Shown here: positions 10,791-21,900 of the stretch, piece by piece | How positions within the stretch are numbered: position 1 is the stretch's first letter | How the letters are laid out: each line of letters opens with the position of its first letter | DNA from: Azolla pinnata | Lineage: Eukaryota > Streptophyta > Polypodiopsida > Salviniales > Salviniaceae | Direction: 5' to 3' | DNA length: 47,058 nucleotides | Assembly (NCBI GenBank): GCA_037176905.1 | Contig: JBBBWG010011668.1 | Coordinates: 32,888 to 79,945, forward strand | Program-made: the position numbers and the translations under genes | The notes under the pieces: generated by a model | Database searches by the model: none | What the model saw: the letters and a program-made list of their open reading frames with translations, nothing else | What the model was told of the DNA's origin: nothing

Positions 10791-12236
10791 AAGCTTAGCT
10801 ATATATATACCCCGTCGAATCCGATGATTTATGGATTCCGATCGCAGCTCCGGGCGATATATGATTACCGGATCCGCTGGCAATACCATGGCGATCGACG
10901 CAGATACCGAAAGGAAGCTGCGCCCGGAAATCGCAGATCCATTGCACCGCATCTGAGCTGGCCCGTGGTTTTTCCGATTGCAAACCACACGTGGCTCGAC
11001 GATTGATGATGGTCCAATGACCAGTACAGCTCAACAACTTAACTTGCCAGTAGCCTACAATCATTATTCGCCCGATGTCTGACCCAGCTCTTTGCTCTGT
11101 TCCTTTCTTTCTTCTTTTCCATTAAAATAAGCCCGTTCTTTTCATTATCGGTATTATTTATAGACTCTTCCGAATCATTAACGCGAAACAAATTACACTA
11201 TCTCGTGGACATGCTACGTAAAGCAGAGGGGAGAGTTAGTCAGAGAGCAGAGAGAGCAGAGGCCAGTCTCGATCCTGATTTTTTTCGGACGCAAAAAGAG
11301 CGAGTGCGGAAAGATACTCCTCATCATGGGGTTGGTCGCGAGAGCAGAGCCTTATTATTAGTAGTAGTCGTAGTGGATGTCGTTTTCGCATCGAACCAGA
11401 TCATCAGCAGAAGGAAGAAGCACGGGGAGAAGATCCGAAATCGTATTTTGGGTAAGAGTTCTTTCCTGTGAACCTCTGCGCATTCTCTTCGATAACCGAT
11501 GATCGGAACTTCTCGTCGAAAAGAAGAAGGAAAGCTTCTGCTTTTAACGGCACTGGAGCCCTTCTTCTGTTGCTTCTGATTACATCGATTGATTAACCAC
11601 TCGGTCGATTAACGATAACATCAGTCTCGGCACTGTAAATATAACCGCATGGATGGATCTCCTTCTGTAGCTCTCCGTTTATTGGCTCTGTGTCATTGGG
11701 GTCCCCAGACTCCAGTTCGAGGATTCGTCAACTGTCTGTCTGCTTCCGATGCTTTTGCCGTTTTTTTGTCATCATTGTCAAATCCTCGTTCATTACGATC
11801 GATCGATCAATCGATTGATCAGTAAAGTCCGCTACTATGATCGAAAAAAGTCGTCTAGAAAACATCGAATCGAACGAGGCCGAGTCAAAGTGTAGTTAAC
11901 ACAGTGAAACAAGTTGATGACACCGCTAGATACAGAGAAAAATGCATCGAAGATCATTAATTACCTTCCATTAATGACGATAAACGCGGTGCTATTAGTC
12001 CCCCCTTCATTTAATTGAACAAGGGGAGAATGTTTTCTTCACCCATGTAAAAATTCTTCCTTCCAAGCTCACTAATTGACAAGATTGATTTCTTTGGAAA
12101 AAGAACCATGTTTTCGAATCTACGCACGAACAATAACACAAGTATACGGCGAGTAATTAATTACCTGATTCATGACAACCTGTCAACCATAAAGAGGTTG
12201 CCTCGCGAGAGGATTGACGACAATCAAATTGCTTAG

Positions 12237-12835
12237 GGTTTAGGGTTTAGGGTGGTTTAGAGTTGATAAGGGTTGAGGTTTTAGGGCTTAGGATTAATGG
12301 TTTAGGACGGTTTAGGGTTAAGAGTTTTAGGGCTTAGGGATTAGGGTTTAGGGTGGTTTAGAGTTGATAAGGGTTGAGGTTTTAGGGCTTAGGGTTAATG
12401 GTTTAGGGTGGTTTAGGGTTAAGAGTTTTAGGGCTTAGGGATTAGGGTTTAGGTTTTAGAGTTTAGGGTTAAGAGTTTTAGGGCTTAGAAATTAGGGTTT
12501 AGGTTTTAGAGTTTAGGGTTTAGGTTTTAGAGTTTAGGGCTTAGGGTTTAGGGTGGTTTAGGGTCAAGGGTTTAGATTTTAGGGCTTAGGGCTTGGGATT
12601 TAGGGATCAGGGCTTGGGGCTTTAGGGTTTAGGGCTTAGGGTTTAGGGTTTAGGGTTTAGGCCTTAGGGTTGTTTAGGGTTAAGAGTTTAGGGCTAAGGT
12701 TAAGAGTTTAGGGCTAAGGTTAAGTGTTTAGGGATAAGGTTAAGAGTTTAGGGCTAAGGTTAAGTGTTTAGGGCTAAGGTTAAGAGTTTAGGGTTAGGGT
12801 TTAGGGTTTAGGGTGGTTTAGGGTTTAGAGAGGGC
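12237..12835 (+). repeat. Interstitial telomere-like (TTTAGGG-type) degenerate repeat tract
   Basis: About 600 bp made mostly of tttaggg and variants (ttagggctt, gggtggttta, ggttaagagtttaggg). Higher-order blocks are visible, for example repeated gctaaggttaagagtttag units at about 12690–12790. The G-rich strand is the plus strand. Plant telomeres are TTTAGGG, but this tract is highly degenerate and internal, so it is an interstitial telomeric-like satellite, not a chromosome end. Confidence 0.9.
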
Positions 12836-13000
12836 TTAGGGATTTCAGATTTATTTCGGCCCATTGCAGGCGAAGGAAGAAGGCGGTTAGTTTAGTTAGT
12901 TAAGTTAGTTAGTTAGTTGGTTATTTCTGGTAGTTTGCACTTTCAGAAACAAACAATTGTCTTCTGCAATTGTTTCCTTGCAAGCAGTAGCTAGCAGCAA

Positions 13001-13672
13001 ATTCCATCGGCTAAAAGATCTCCAGCTTTGGTTTTACCTGCAGATTGCTGGATCGGAAGCAGATTCCATCGGCTAAAAGATCTCCAGCTATGGTTTTACC
13101 TGCAGATTGCTGGATCGGAAGCAGATTCCATCGGCTAAATGATCTCCGGCTTTGGTTTTACCTGAAGATTGCTGGATCGGAAGCAGATTCCATCGGCTAA
13201 ATGATCTCCAGCTATGATGATTTTAGCTGCAGATTGCTGTGGATTGGAAGCAGATTCCATCGGCTAAATGATCTCCAGCTTTGGTTTTACCTGCAGATTG
13301 CTGGATCGGAAGCAGATTCCATCGGCTAAATGATCTCCAGCTATGATGATTTTACCTGCAGATTGCTGGATCGGAAGCAGATTCCATCGGCTAAATGATC
13401 TCCAGCTTTGGTTTTACCTGCAAATTGCTGGATCGGAAGCAGATTCCATCGGCTAAATGATCTCCAGCTTTGGTTTTACCTGCAGATTGCTGGATCGGAA
13501 GCAGATTCCATCGGCTAAATGATCTCCAGCTATGATGATTTTACCTGCAGATTGCTGGATCGGACGCAGATTCCATGGCAGCAGCAGCTAGCAAGCACCA
13601 GATTCCACCGGGCTAAACGATCTCTCCAGCGAAGGTTTTAGCTGCAGATTGCTCGATCGAAAGCCCACCTGG
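13001..13672. repeat. 62–67-bp minisatellite, about 11 copies
   Basis: Unit starts (attccatcgg) occur at 13001, 13063, 13125, 13187, 13254, 13316, 13381, 13443 and 13505, with divergent copies at 13570 and 13612. The core is ctccagctttggttttacct then gcagattgctggatcggaag. Two length classes arise from an extra 'atg' in ctatgatgattt. The last copy overlaps the 3' end of PPR gene B. Confidence 0.92.
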
Positions 13673-16600
13673 CGAGCTCGACATTCCCCCATTTGCGGCA
13701 AGCAGGAAGCAACACGATCCAAACTGGATCGACGGAGCATCGCATCGTCGTCATCATCATCGCCATGGCGGCTGGACCTCGCATCATCGGCATCATCATC
13801 ATCATCGCCGCCAGAGCATCATCGAAGCGCCCTGTGCGTGCGAGCCCAGCCACAATGCAGCTATGGAGCTCGAAGCTCGGAGGAGCTCCATAGCTCAGCC
13901 GAATGCTCTCGAAGACGGCCTGAGCTTCGCGCAGCATCCCTGCGCGGAAGCAAGCGCTGAGCACGCAGAGGAACGTGACAGGATCTGGAGCCAAGCCCTC
14001 CCTCTTCATCTGCTCCAAGCTTTCCATAGCCTCGCTCGCGAGCCCTCGCTTCGCGTACCCTGCAAGCAATGCATTCCAGCAGACCACGTTCTCGCGGAGC
14101 TCGAGACCTCGAAGCTCCTCCTTCGCCCTCGCAAACCTTCCCTGCTTCGCATACATCCCCACCACGGAAGCTCCGATCCTCGCATCTTTCGCTGCAAGCC
14201 CTCGCCTCACCGCCTCCTCGTGGATCGAATGGCCCTTCTCCATGGCTCCTATGCTCCCGCAAGCCGTCAAGCCGCAGATCAACGTCGCCGCATCTGGCAC
14301 CATTCCCAAGCTTTCCATCTGCTCCAGGCATTGCAGCGCTTCCCTGGCCTCTCCATGCTGCACATACGACGAAATCATCGCGTTCCAAGCCACCACATCC
14401 CCGACATCCATGGCTTCGAGCACCTCTCTGGCTTCCGAGAGCGCCCCGCATTTGCCGTATGCATCGATCAATGCGGTGCCCAGCGCACTATTGCCACCAC
14501 CTCTTTTCAGCAGCAGATCTCGGCTCAGAATCTCGCAATGCATTTGCTTCCCCTTCCGAAGGGCTCTCGAGCTCCCGCAACAGCTCGAAACACTGACGAA
14601 CGCGATGATATCCGGCGTGAGGCCCTCGTTTCGCATCCGATGAAAGCAGCGGATCGCTTCTTCCGCTCGATCCTGCTGAGCATACCCTGCGATCAGCGCC
14701 GACCAAGAGACCACGTCCGGATCGGGAAGCTCCTTCAACGTGTCGAGGGCTTTGTCGAGAAGCCCGCATTTCGCGTACATATCCACCGCAGCGTTACCGA
14801 GGGCTCTATCATTCTGCAAGCCCCTGTTAACAACCTCTTCATGAAGAAGCTCTCCCCTGCCGAAATCTCTCATGCTGCCGCATACCGACAGCATCAAAAG
14901 AAGCGTGACTGCATCGGGCTGGATGCCCTCGCTTTCCATCTGTTCGAAACATTCCAGAGCTCCGCGCCCGTGACCTCGCTGGACATGTCCTCGGATCAAC
15001 ACGTTCCACGAAACCACGTCTCGAATCGGCAGCTCTTTGTGTATTTGCTGCGCTCTTGCAAGCATGCCGCACTTGGCATACATATCTACCAAACCAGTCG
15101 CAAGCTTGATGTCGTTCTCCAGCATTCTTCCACGTACGATCGCGTCGTGAATTTGCTTACCCTTCTCTACAGCTCCACTGCTGCCGCATGCCTTCAAAAC
15201 ACAGAGGAATGTAACAGGATCTGGCAAGTGACCCTCGGTCTGCATTCGGTCGAAGCACTCTAGCACCTTGTAGCCTTGATCGGCTTCGGCATACCCAGAA
15301 ATCAGAGCATTCCACGAAACTACGTCCCGAACAGGAAGCTGTTCGAGAACCTCTTGTGCTTTCGCAAGTAGATTGCATTTGGCATACATGTCCACCAAGG
15401 CGTTTCCGAGCGTGATACTCTTCGACAAGAAACCCCTAGCCATGATTTCATCGTGGATACGTACTCCCCTATCCATTGCCTTTACACTACCGCAAGCCTT
15501 CAAAATGGAAATGAAGGTGACCACATCTGGAGTGTGGCCCTTTTCTAGCATCTGTTCAAAGCAGTCCAGAGCTTCACGCCCTCGCCCATGTTGAGCGTAT
15601 GCTGCTAGTAATGCATTGAAAGTACCCACGTTACCCACAGAAAGTTCTTCAACGAGTTGGTGTGCTTTAGAAATCATGCCGAATTCGGCATACATATCTA
15701 TTAAAGCATTCACCAACATAATGTTCTTTTTTAGCAAGCCCATACGCGCAATCTCATCATGAATTTGCTTGCCTTTGTCCACAGCTCTGGTGATTCCACA
15801 AGCCTTCAAAACTGAAAGAAACGTGACCTCGTCCGGAACAATGCCCTCGTTTTCCATCTCTTGGAGGCAATTCAGTGCTTCATAACCTTGCCCATCTTGG
15901 CAATATCCTGCGATTAACACATTCCAACCGACTACAGTTCGGAAGTGAAGCCCGTCAAAAGCATCGCGTGCTTTTGCAAGCATGCCACATTTAGCATACA
16001 TGTCGACCAAAGTAGTGCCAAGCACAACATCCTTTCGTAGCAAGCTACTTTTCTCAATCTTCTCATGAACTTGTTTGCCTCTTTCAATATCGCATGTGCT
16101 TCCGCAAGCTTTCAAGATGCAAATGAAAGTGACGGCATCTGGACAGATGCCCTCGATTTGCATCCCCTCCAAACAGTTCAGGACCTCATGAGCTTGCTCC
16201 TCCTGGACATATCCTGTGACTAATGCATTCCACGAGATAACATCTCGATGAGGAAGTTCTTCGAGCACTTGAAATGCATTCTGAAGCTTACCAAATTTGG
16301 CATACATATCCACCAGCGCAGTACCTAGGGCAATATCTTTCTCTAGCATCCCTGCACTCAAAACCTCTTCATGAATTTTCCTGCCCATGTCTATATCACC
16401 TGCTTTGACACTTGCCTTCAAAATGCAAATGAAAGTGGCCACATCTGCAGAAACACCCTCAATTCTCATATGTTCAAAACTGTTCAATGCTGTAAGACCT
16501 TGTCCTTGTTGGGTATGTCCTGCAATCAACGCATTCCAAGCAACAACATTTCGAACCGAAAGTTCATCGAGCACTCGCTGTGCATTTGCATGTCGACCAC

Positions 16601-16769
16601 ATTTTGAATACATACTAATCAATGTGCTGGCAACATAAGGGTTCCTTTCGAGCAACCCCAGCTTCAGAATGTCATCATGCAGTCTCATACCTTCACACAA
16701 ATCCTTCTTCTTAGCACAAGCCTTAAGTAAATGCACAAAAGTAAAGCCTTTATCCAATGGCTTAGCCAT
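13638..16769 (-). CDS. PLS-class PPR protein with truncated E domain (PPR gene B)
   Basis: Intronless ORF of 1043 aa starting MAKPLDKGFTFVHLLKAC. An in-frame TGA lies 14 codons upstream, so no presequence is encoded in frame. Nine L-S-P triplets of about 101 aa are followed by a terminal L motif (FLCVLSACFRAG) and an S-like repeat. A Met-rich insertion (about residues 990–1010) replaces the usual linker to E1. E1 is recognisable (VWIVLLPACRKWGNVELARW) but ends at AFDRAICS and stop. The paralogues at 1228 and 26289 continue from this point with another 30–45 residues, including E2. The final codons and stop lie inside the last unit of the adjacent minisatellite. E motifs recruit editing partners, so loss of E2 may impair editing; that is inference. 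The gene may be a functional short form or a decaying paralogue. Its coding frame is otherwise intact. Confidence 0.9.
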   Translation of the reverse strand: MAKPLDKGFTFVHLLKACAKKKDLCEGMRLHDDILKLGLLERNPYVASTLISMYSKCGRHANAQRVLDELSVRNVVAWNALIAGHTQQGQGLTALNSFEHMRIEGVSADVATFICILKASVKAGDIDMGRKIHEEVLSAGMLEKDIALGTALVDMYAKFGKLQNAFQVLEELPHRDVISWNALVTGYVQEEQAHEVLNCLEGMQIEGICPDAVTFICILKACGSTCDIERGKQVHEKIEKSSLLRKDVVLGTTLVDMYAKCGMLAKARDAFDGLHFRTVVGWNVLIAGYCQDGQGYEALNCLQEMENEGIVPDEVTFLSVLKACGITRAVDKGKQIHDEIARMGLLKKNIMLVNALIDMYAEFGMISKAHQLVEELSVGNVGTFNALLAAYAQHGRGREALDCFEQMLEKGHTPDVVTFISILKACGSVKAMDRGVRIHDEIMARGFLSKSITLGNALVDMYAKCNLLAKAQEVLEQLPVRDVVSWNALISGYAEADQGYKVLECFDRMQTEGHLPDPVTFLCVLKACGSSGAVEKGKQIHDAIVRGRMLENDIKLATGLVDMYAKCGMLARAQQIHKELPIRDVVSWNVLIRGHVQRGHGRGALECFEQMESEGIQPDAVTLLLMLSVCGSMRDFGRGELLHEEVVNRGLQNDRALGNAAVDMYAKCGLLDKALDTLKELPDPDVVSWSALIAGYAQQDRAEEAIRCFHRMRNEGLTPDIIAFVSVSSCCGSSRALRKGKQMHCEILSRDLLLKRGGGNSALGTALIDAYGKCGALSEAREVLEAMDVGDVVAWNAMISSYVQHGEAREALQCLEQMESLGMVPDAATLICGLTACGSIGAMEKGHSIHEEAVRRGLAAKDARIGASVVGMYAKQGRFARAKEELRGLELRENVVCWNALLAGYAKRGLASEAMESLEQMKREGLAPDPVTFLCVLSACFRAGMLREAQAVFESIRLSYGAPPSFELHSCIVAGLARTGRFDDALAAMMMMMPMMRGPAAMAMMMTTMRCSVDPVWIVLLPACRKWGNVELARWAFDRAICS
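13745..13812 (-). repeat. ATC-rich microsatellite encoding a Met-rich insertion in PPR gene B
   Basis: Two catcatcatc-type clusters (about 13752–13762 and 13787–13807) read in the minus frame as runs of Met (ATG), giving segments such as MMMMMPMM and MAMMM. This insert sits between the last S-like motif and E1 and is absent from both sister PPR genes. Confidence 0.8.
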
Positions 16770-16797
16770 CCTGTCTATTTGTGATAAATCACCATTC

Positions 16798-16854
16798 CTA
16801 GCCTCCGCTACTCATCGTGAACCAAAGAGCTATCAAAATTGAGCTCTTTGCCAT
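16798..16854 (-). other. 18-codon upstream ORF before PPR gene B
   Basis: An ATG at 16854 opens a short frame (MAKSSILIALWFTMSSGG, stop) that ends 28 nt before the PPR B start and is out of frame with it. Its Ser/hydrophobic content is presequence-like, but no intron or frameshift joining it to the PPR frame is evident. It may act as a regulatory uORF or be chance. Confidence 0.25.
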
Positions 16855-17460
16855 AGATGAATGAAAATTTTACTTCTGCCAAAGGACTTTGCTCATGGTT
16901 ATTGGACACAAGAACGGTATCTAATACACGGGAACAAGTTGCATCCAATATAAAAGCAGAACACAAGGTTAATAGAACGAGAAACAAAGGTATATCTGGA
17001 TATATAATCTCTCGTTTTCATGAAAGTGGGCATTTCATATAGTCACAGTAGAATAGGGACCAACGCAGCGTGCTCATAACCAGTGACCAAAGATCAACAT
17101 CACAAGCTTTATCCATATCCGATCACAGGATGCTCCGTTCCCATACCAATGCATTCTTTATCTTTATTCAACAAAATCGCATTCCGTGGATTCCAGGCCA
17201 CTGTACCCGGTGTCAGCAAGTGACATGGGCAGGTGCTAGAACCCCTCTTTAGCCCAACGAATGTAGTCATGTTGAAGATCATAGACTCACGGATCTCTTT
17301 TTTGCAGAGGACTACCATCTTTGATTGGAATCAACAATGTCATCAAATGCATGAAAGAGGGAAGGGACAGCAAACTTGGACACAGAAGGAATCTTCTCCG
17401 GAGAGAGAGGAGCAAAGATGTAAGGCACTCGAGAATTCTGAAAGCATTTCCTGCACACAC

Positions 17461-17590
17461 GACATGTATGTATGCATGCATGCATGCATGCATGTATATG
17501 TGCATATGCATTCATGCATGCATGTGTGCATGTATGTGTGCATGTAGGCATGTGTGTGTGCGTGCATGTATGTATGTGTGTGTGTGGGTG
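17461..17590. repeat. ATGC/TGTG microsatellite
   Basis: A run of gtatgcatgcatgcatgcat and related tgtgtgcatgta units. Alternating purine–pyrimidine and self-complementary ATGCAT content creates mirror ORFs rich in Cys-Met-His on both strands, which were not annotated. Confidence 0.9.
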
Positions 17591-18451
17591 AGGCATGTGG
17601 ACATGGGTACTAGCATTCATCTTTAGTGGAAATGTTGCAAGAAATTGAGCAATTTTGACCGCTATAGTTTTCGGAACAACGATTTCGATTGTTTCGATGG
17701 CACAAATGATGAAGCTATTCAGCTCATGAAGCTTTGAAGCATACCAATGGTTTTGTTGGCCATTGTAGTTTCCGTAACTGCAGTTCCAGCTGCTTAGTGT
17801 CACAAGAAAGAGGTTGTTGGCTTTCGATCGACATGGAAGTAGTTATCAGCTTGATTGACAAATAAGAAGCTACCAAAACCCATCAAGCTTGATCGTGTTC
17901 CGATAATGTCCCAAATCCATTCTCCTCATAGAACAAGAAGAAGGTTTGGGCCCCATCATATTCAAAGTGCTCTAGACAGCCCAATCGATCTACTAGACGA
18001 TATAATATCAGGTTCCTGATGTCATAATTGGATCTTGTCAAGAATCGTGGTCTTACCGCTATTTGCACACCTTTCTGGTGATGTAAATGAGTTTGCACAC
18101 CTGCAGTTCATTCTTATAATCTTATCGCACAAGTGCATCAAAAACAACATCGATCATTAGATCTCTTTTCTAATATCATCCTGTTCGCACCCCCAATGTA
18201 ATGTCCAAGAAATCTGGCGATATTTTCAAATGCATAACACAATCTCGCCAAAATCTCTGTGTAGTTCTAGAGAGATCATCTATGCTCTCAGCATTTGACA
18301 TGCTCCAAATGAAGAGGCTCCAAAAGATTTCATCCCTAGTGCTGAATGTTATCAGGCAAAAACACATGGGGGGATTATGATCTTTTAAGATGAAAAACCA
18401 AATAAGTTTAGTCATGCAAATCTGAAATGAGCAACAGGCATGTTTTCCAAA

Positions 18452-18452
<1 letters not shown>

Positions 18453-18488
<36 letters not shown>
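18453..18488. repeat. (GT)n(AT)n microsatellite
   Basis: A run of nine or more gt units followed directly by eight or so at units, a common compound plant dinucleotide microsatellite, in intergenic DNA downstream of the YchF gene. Confidence 0.9.
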
Positions 18489-18919
18489 GCAAGTTACCAC
18501 ACCCAGAACTTCCCTCATATTGGACATGGAAAAGAGTTTCCCTGCAAATGACATGGAAGTCAGATTCTTTACCAATGAACATTCATTACATAGGAACCAG
18601 GAAAAAAAGCAGCAGGATCATTTCAGTCACATGTACCTAGAATCTCTCACACGTCTAAATGCATCGAGGATGGAAAAACACTTGAATTCATTGTTCATTG
18701 GCCTTTAAATTATAGAGAAATGATCTTTATTGCTACCTTACAGACCTGGAAGACGTCGCAAAAGCTCCATGCGTTCAGCCATGGATCAAGTGAATTGAAC
18801 CTCAATATATACAGAATGTTGTCAAAAGACAGAAAAATTAATTGAGGTTGTATGTAGCTTGGGAAAAGAATTATCGTCAAAACTGTAAAGCACAGAACCA
18901 ATCTGCCTTTTCATCCATT

Positions 18920-21900
18920 TTACACATTAAATCTGAAGAGCATAACATCGCCTTCTTGTACCACGTATTCTTTTCCTTCAGATCTCAGCTGTCACACAGG
19001 TATTCAGATCGACAGGAAATCAAAGTGAATACTCAACCATAAAGTCCAGTTAGACAAAACTTTTCATAACCCTTCAACCTACCAATCCTTTTTCTCGAGC
19101 AGCTGCAAGGGAACCAGCAGCCACAAAGTCATCGTATGCGACCTGAAGATGAGCCAAATGTAATAAATTAGGGAGATGAATTTTACACCATTCATTTTCC
19201 ACAAGCTTCTTTTATAGTGACTTTAAACTGTATTCAAGGAATCTCGTATGTATAATAAAGCTTTTTTACTTCAGGGCTGCATTACATTTCAAGCCTATCC
19301 TTCCAACATTTATAATACCCAGTAAGTATTCATAAAAACAATACATATGTATGCCTATTCAAATTACCACATATTCTCACATGCTACAGGCCCTTCCCAC
19401 TTCATATAGATTTACTCTCTAGGCCTCTAGACTGCCACCCGTTCACCATACATCACAAGTCAATATGGGCTAGCTCCTTTTGAGCTCAAGGTTCTGGATA
19501 CCAACTTGCACCATGGTCTCATGTCTCACATGTCCTAATAGTTTTGTTCCAAGTTCTAGGGTAGTTGGTTTCACACTTACTTGTAATCTGGCCATTCAAA
19601 TTAGCCTTTAGACTGAGGTTATGCTTGTAAAAGACAGTGTGGTGCCTATGGTGCATATAAATAATCGTACAGGAAATGTACTAAAGAAAGCTAAGGAATT
19701 GAAAAATTAATGCTTAGCTAAACACTTCTCTAGAAGAATAGTTTTTAGGTTATATGCACATAGAGAGAGAGAGAGATAAAGAGAAATAGAGCTTCTATAG
19801 ATGTCTCAGTAGACCAAAAAATGTTAACTTGATATCTCATTCATACAACAAAAGTTCAGTGAACTAAAAGTCAAACAATATAAAATAAACAATGATTGCT
19901 ATACTCACATCACTTGAGTTGTCATGATATAAATAGCTGAAGAAAAGATGTTAAGAAGGGGCTTACTGTCTCAGCTCGAATGAAGCCTCTTTCAAAATCC
20001 GAGTGAATAACACCAGCAGCCTGAGGTGCTGTCATCCCTGGAGCAGTGAAAGGGCGCTTTTTCTTTACAATTATTCTTTAAGTCTCCAAGAATCCTGGCA
20101 GATGAGCAATTTAAACAATATTCATACCTGCCCGGATAGTCCATGCTTTTGATTCCTGAAGCAGCATTCAAAAGTCAGGATACTGACACCAAAATACAAG
20201 AATACACCACCTAAATTAAACCTATTCTCAGGAGCTATAAAGAATATTTAAGTCCTCAACAAGCAAAAGAAGCTAGATGTTGAGTTACACTTCACACGGC
20301 TGTAAAACATTTTTTATAAGCAAATCTGACAGTACCTTTTCACCACTTGTAAAGTAAGTCCTTAAACCCAAAAGATTGTATGTTGATCGTACCAATGAAC
20401 CTAAACCACCCTCTGGAATACCCAGGGATTTCAAATAGTCTTGTCTCTCGCTTGGATCTAGTTCTGTTAATTCAGCTTCTACCTGTAATAAATTTCAAAA
20501 TTATCCGAAATTCAATAAGGACTCGTAGATAATCAACAATCGGCACAGAAGACACAATTACAAATAAATGATGTAGTAGTTATATGAGTAACCATTACCT
20601 GTGCAGACACTAGTACGACCTCCGACTCCATCTCAGTAGCCAACTTCAGGACTCTCTCTACGTGACTGTTTTTAGAGGCATCAGCCAGATCACTTTCTGC
20701 AACATTTGCTGCAAATATCACAGGTTTCATGGTCAGCAAACAAAGTTGCTGTACAAGTTTCGTTTCCTCTTCTGTCAGTGGAACAGACCGGGCTGGTTTT
20801 CCTTCCAATAGGGCAGCATTTATGTTCATGAGAGCTGATATCTCCATCTCTTCCTGTTTTGCAAAAATAACTGTAATCTTAACAGATTGTCCTTAATAAT
20901 TATTAGATAGCCTTCACAGTTTCTGCAAACCTTGGCTTTTTCCTGTGGATTTTTTGATCTTGTCTTTTTTAATCTCTCCATTCTTTTGTCTATCTGTGTG
21001 CTTCAAGTAATAGAAAGAATAAAATGAGCATGCGCCAAAAGGAATCAAGAACATCAACTTTCCAAGATCAGAATATTCTAAAGAGAAGCATAAAATTAAG
21101 AACTGCATTAAATTTACAAATAAAGAAAAAGAAATTATGCAGCATCCTGAGTCTAGAGGGGCCCAAAAATGCCCAATGGTTCCTTCTCCTAAAAGTGAAT
21201 TGGTGGCATTCTTGAAATAAACTTCAAACATCCCATTAAGTGAGCTCAATGTTCAAACAAATGGAAGAAACAAATTCCCAATGTTGGGATTATGATCAGT
21301 ACCACAGATTAGAATTTGTTATCCAAGTGATCATGCACTTACCTGAGCAATGTCAGCAAATATGAGCTCCAAGTTGATGACATCAATGTCAGCTTCAGGA
21401 TCCACTTTTCCATTTACATGTATTATGTCATCATCTTCAAAACAGCGGACAACCTAGATACAAATATTAAAATTAGGATAGTGTCAGAAAACCTGAATTA
21501 AAATAGAATTACTCAATGATAGTATACTAGAACCGCCACTGGGTGTGTCAACCATAAAATTAGTCATCATCCCACAAACATTTCTGAAATTGAGCCATGG
21601 GGGCATCGGCCCATCCTGTAAGATCTTTTAGATGACATCCAAATGTCTGACTGCTAGTGCAAGGGAAGTACTTGGGCTCTATCCTTTATATGGATTTCTC
21701 ACCACCACATTGAATATAGAACAAATTACACAGGTGCATGCACAAAGGAGTTGTTTGAACATTAAAATGACAGTTTTCATGTAGTTGTAATATACAACAT
21801 TGCAACTTTTTCCTCTAATCTATTCTACTATATATGAGCTCTCTGTCCGCTCCATTGTTTGATCTTAAGAAATCATATCCTCAGTGTAAAAAGTTAGCAT

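Larger units (their letters stand above)
10017..13637. other. Repeat-rich intergenic region between NPH3-like gene and PPR gene B
   Basis: About 3.6 kb without a supportable gene. It holds the GAA-rich NPH3 leader, a tgattatgattg-type AT-rich run (about 10320–10405), a 147-bp duplication, palindromic gatcgatcgat clusters (about 11797–11822), 600 bp of telomere-type repeat, a gttagttagtt run (12890–12920) and a minisatellite. ORFs at 10479–11006 (plus) and 11205–11471 (plus) show no family signature. Confidence 0.6.
16855..18919. other. Intergenic region between PPR gene B and YchF gene
   Basis: About 2 kb containing an ATGC-rich microsatellite (17461–17590) and a GT/AT microsatellite (18453–18488). 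The rest (17640–18420) has fragmentary minus-strand ORFs without a recognisable domain; it could be decayed transposon sequence, but I see no diagnostic motif. Confidence 0.5.

Noticed and set aside
10479-11006. Plus-strand ORF of 175 codons
   Set aside because: It spans the 147-bp tandem duplication and shows the same residues twice, with no family resemblance or splice support.
12237-12835. True chromosome end (telomere)
   Set aside because: The tract is degenerate, internal and followed by more than 34 kb of genes, so it is interstitial.
13863-15263. Plus-strand ORF of 466 codons antisense to PPR gene B
   Set aside because: It exists because the PPR repeats and GC-rich codons leave the antisense frame open. 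The text has no domain of its own, and similar shadows lie opposite PPR A and C.
17461-17590. Cys/Met/His-rich small protein
   Set aside because: Product of the ATGC microsatellite, with mirror ORFs on both strands.
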